Shown here piece by piece: positions 62,754-64,000 of a stretch of DNA of 64,000 bases; position 1 is the first letter of the stretch, and each line of letters starts with the position of its first letter. This DNA is from Blasia pusilla (taxonomy: Eukaryota > Marchantiophyta > Marchantiopsida > Blasiales). Both the position numbers and the translations under genes were made by a program. Under the pieces are notes generated by a model, which was not told the origin of the DNA, made no database searches, and saw nothing but the letters and a program-made list of their open reading frames with translations. The DNA lies in NCBI GenBank assembly GCA_050084515.1, contig CM114271.1:41540001-41604000 (forward strand), read 5' to 3'.

Positions 62754-64000
62754 GCTCAACAGTGAGCATACTAAAGAGGAATTTTGTTATGTCCAGTTTT
62801 GTCCTACATCTCCGTTGATCGGCATCGTCTCACACAAATAGATTGGTGGGCTCCACATAGGAAGCACGAAGTGGTTGCTGAGCCAAGGAACGTTTGTTAA
62901 GGAAATCTTGAGGTCGATTTCGTCATCCATTCAACAAAACAACTGGTTCAACCAGGGTGTGATTTATTCTTCTCTTTTTACTGGAAATTTAGAATGCTGC
63001 ATCTATGTATAAGTGATGACGTTTCACGTGGAGAGAAGTTCTCATTAAATAAAGAATTGTCTCTACTAAGCATAGTTCGTTGTATCGTTTCATGACGCAT
63101 GAGTCGTGCAATCTAATTGCGCAGTGATGAGTTTACTCGTCAACTCTACTACTCGAGAACAACTGATACTCATCTAGCAAATATTCAAATGAGAACTTCC
63201 AAATATTCGTCTTATTCCTGATAGAAGAAAACCAATCAGAATGCAGGGTCGGCTAGAAACAGATTTGGTGTTACTTTCCAACTGTTCCGACAGTTTTAAC
63301 AGCTCCAAACAAAACCCAATAGGTGTTTGGCCGGAGGATGTTTTGAGCGGAAGTCTCGGGATGAAGTGAACATCTGGCCACTCGAACTTTAGACAATGAG
63401 AATTATGGAGGATTTTTATTTCTAGTTTGCCTCGACGATGTCTTCAGCTGGTGCCCGAATTCGGAATCCTATTGGCCTAGACGAGAACGCTTCTACTGGT
63501 TCAAAAGAGAGGTGATCTCCCAAGGAAGAGGTACTCTCCAAAGATATTAATAGATCATCTTGACTATAAATTTCACTGAAAATGGGCCATTTTCTAAAGT
63601 ATCGGATAGACCAGTATCGAATAATTTCGATGGTCTCTTTAAGTTTCTCTGGAGACGGGACATTTTATATCAAATCTCACCGGACAACAACTTCCAGACT
63701 ATCCACGTAACAGGGAAAGAGCGTCACTTCTCCCAATGCTACGTGCCTCCTGCTCTTTTATCGTCACATGTGGAACAGAAAAGGTTGGCCGGTCAAAGGA
63801 ACAACAATGGTCAGAAACGCAACATCAGGATTTCATTTAACGGAACCGAAATGGACGGGCCATCGAACTTCCGGCTGGATATTTTCGCCATTACGCGCAT
63901 TCGTGAATCCGGCGGATTCATTTCTGTGCTGGACTAATGCTTCTATGTGAGGAACAGAACAAGAGGGGCAGAGTGTGTGTGGAGGTTGTGGCGGTGGGGG
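62754..64000. other. 3' UTR of the aminotransferase and downstream sequence
   Basis: The 3' UTR probably runs to just after AATAAA at 63048-63053. Beyond it, an open frame 63560-63937 (125 codons) has no recognisable domain and is not called. Nothing else is supported. Confidence 0.5.
63048..63053 (+). terminator. Polyadenylation signal of the aminotransferase gene
   Basis: AATAAA, 295 bases after the stop codon, is the only canonical signal close downstream; cleavage would follow within about 30 bases. Confidence 0.55.

Noticed and set aside
63560-63937. 125-codon frame after the aminotransferase
   Set aside because: No domain or context support; probably chance.

Overview
The window is nuclear DNA of a land plant: genes are split by GT-AG introns, the aspartate aminotransferase is of the plastid plant type, and most of the sequence is decayed transposons (LTR, Helitron-like, MITE) and simple repeats. 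The repeat types suggest a non-seed plant (bryophyte, lycophyte or fern), but I cannot fix the species. No rRNA, tRNA or CRISPR array was found.

Layout. 1-5174: 3' part of a Ty3/gypsy retrotransposon (copy A), cut by the window edge. 5.2-14.2 kb: Helitron helicase relic, a 0.3-kb duplicated repeat, a (GA)101 microsatellite, an LTR remnant. 14.2-23.9 kb: a second, nearly complete but mutated copy of the same element (copy B). Both copies carry two unusual modules: a cytosine-C5 DNA methyltransferase domain between gag and reverse transcriptase, and a PHD-type zinc finger at the end of the integrase. 23.9-26.5 kb: nothing recognised. 26.5-34.1 kb (minus): NBS1/nibrin gene of the MRE11-RAD50-NBS1 DNA-repair complex. 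34.8-38.4 kb: Helitron-like termini and a minus-strand Pif1 helicase relic. 39.9-50.2 kb: a composite element bounded by inverted repeats. It holds a broken multi-exon gene that looks like coiled coil + ParB-like domain + N4/N6-type DNA methyltransferase, a second copy of the methyltransferase end in opposite orientation, a fold-back structure, about 30 copies of a 27-bp palindrome mostly in introns, and a nested LTR fragment. 50.2-56.1 kb: an unidentified basic ORF, an RPA1-like zinc-ribbon fragment and several tandem duplications. 57.3-62.8 kb (plus): intact 11-exon plastid aspartate aminotransferase gene, with a MITE in intron 9.

How it fits together. Only NBS1 and the aminotransferase look like functional host genes. 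The striking theme is that two unrelated mobile elements each carry a DNA methyltransferase of a different class: a C5-cytosine type in the retrotransposon and an N4/N6 type joined to a ParB-like domain in the inverted-repeat element. The second also carries arrays of a palindrome that could be the protein's own target; that link is a hypothesis. All transposon genes here have stops or frameshifts, so these copies are relics and the active versions should be sought elsewhere in the genome.
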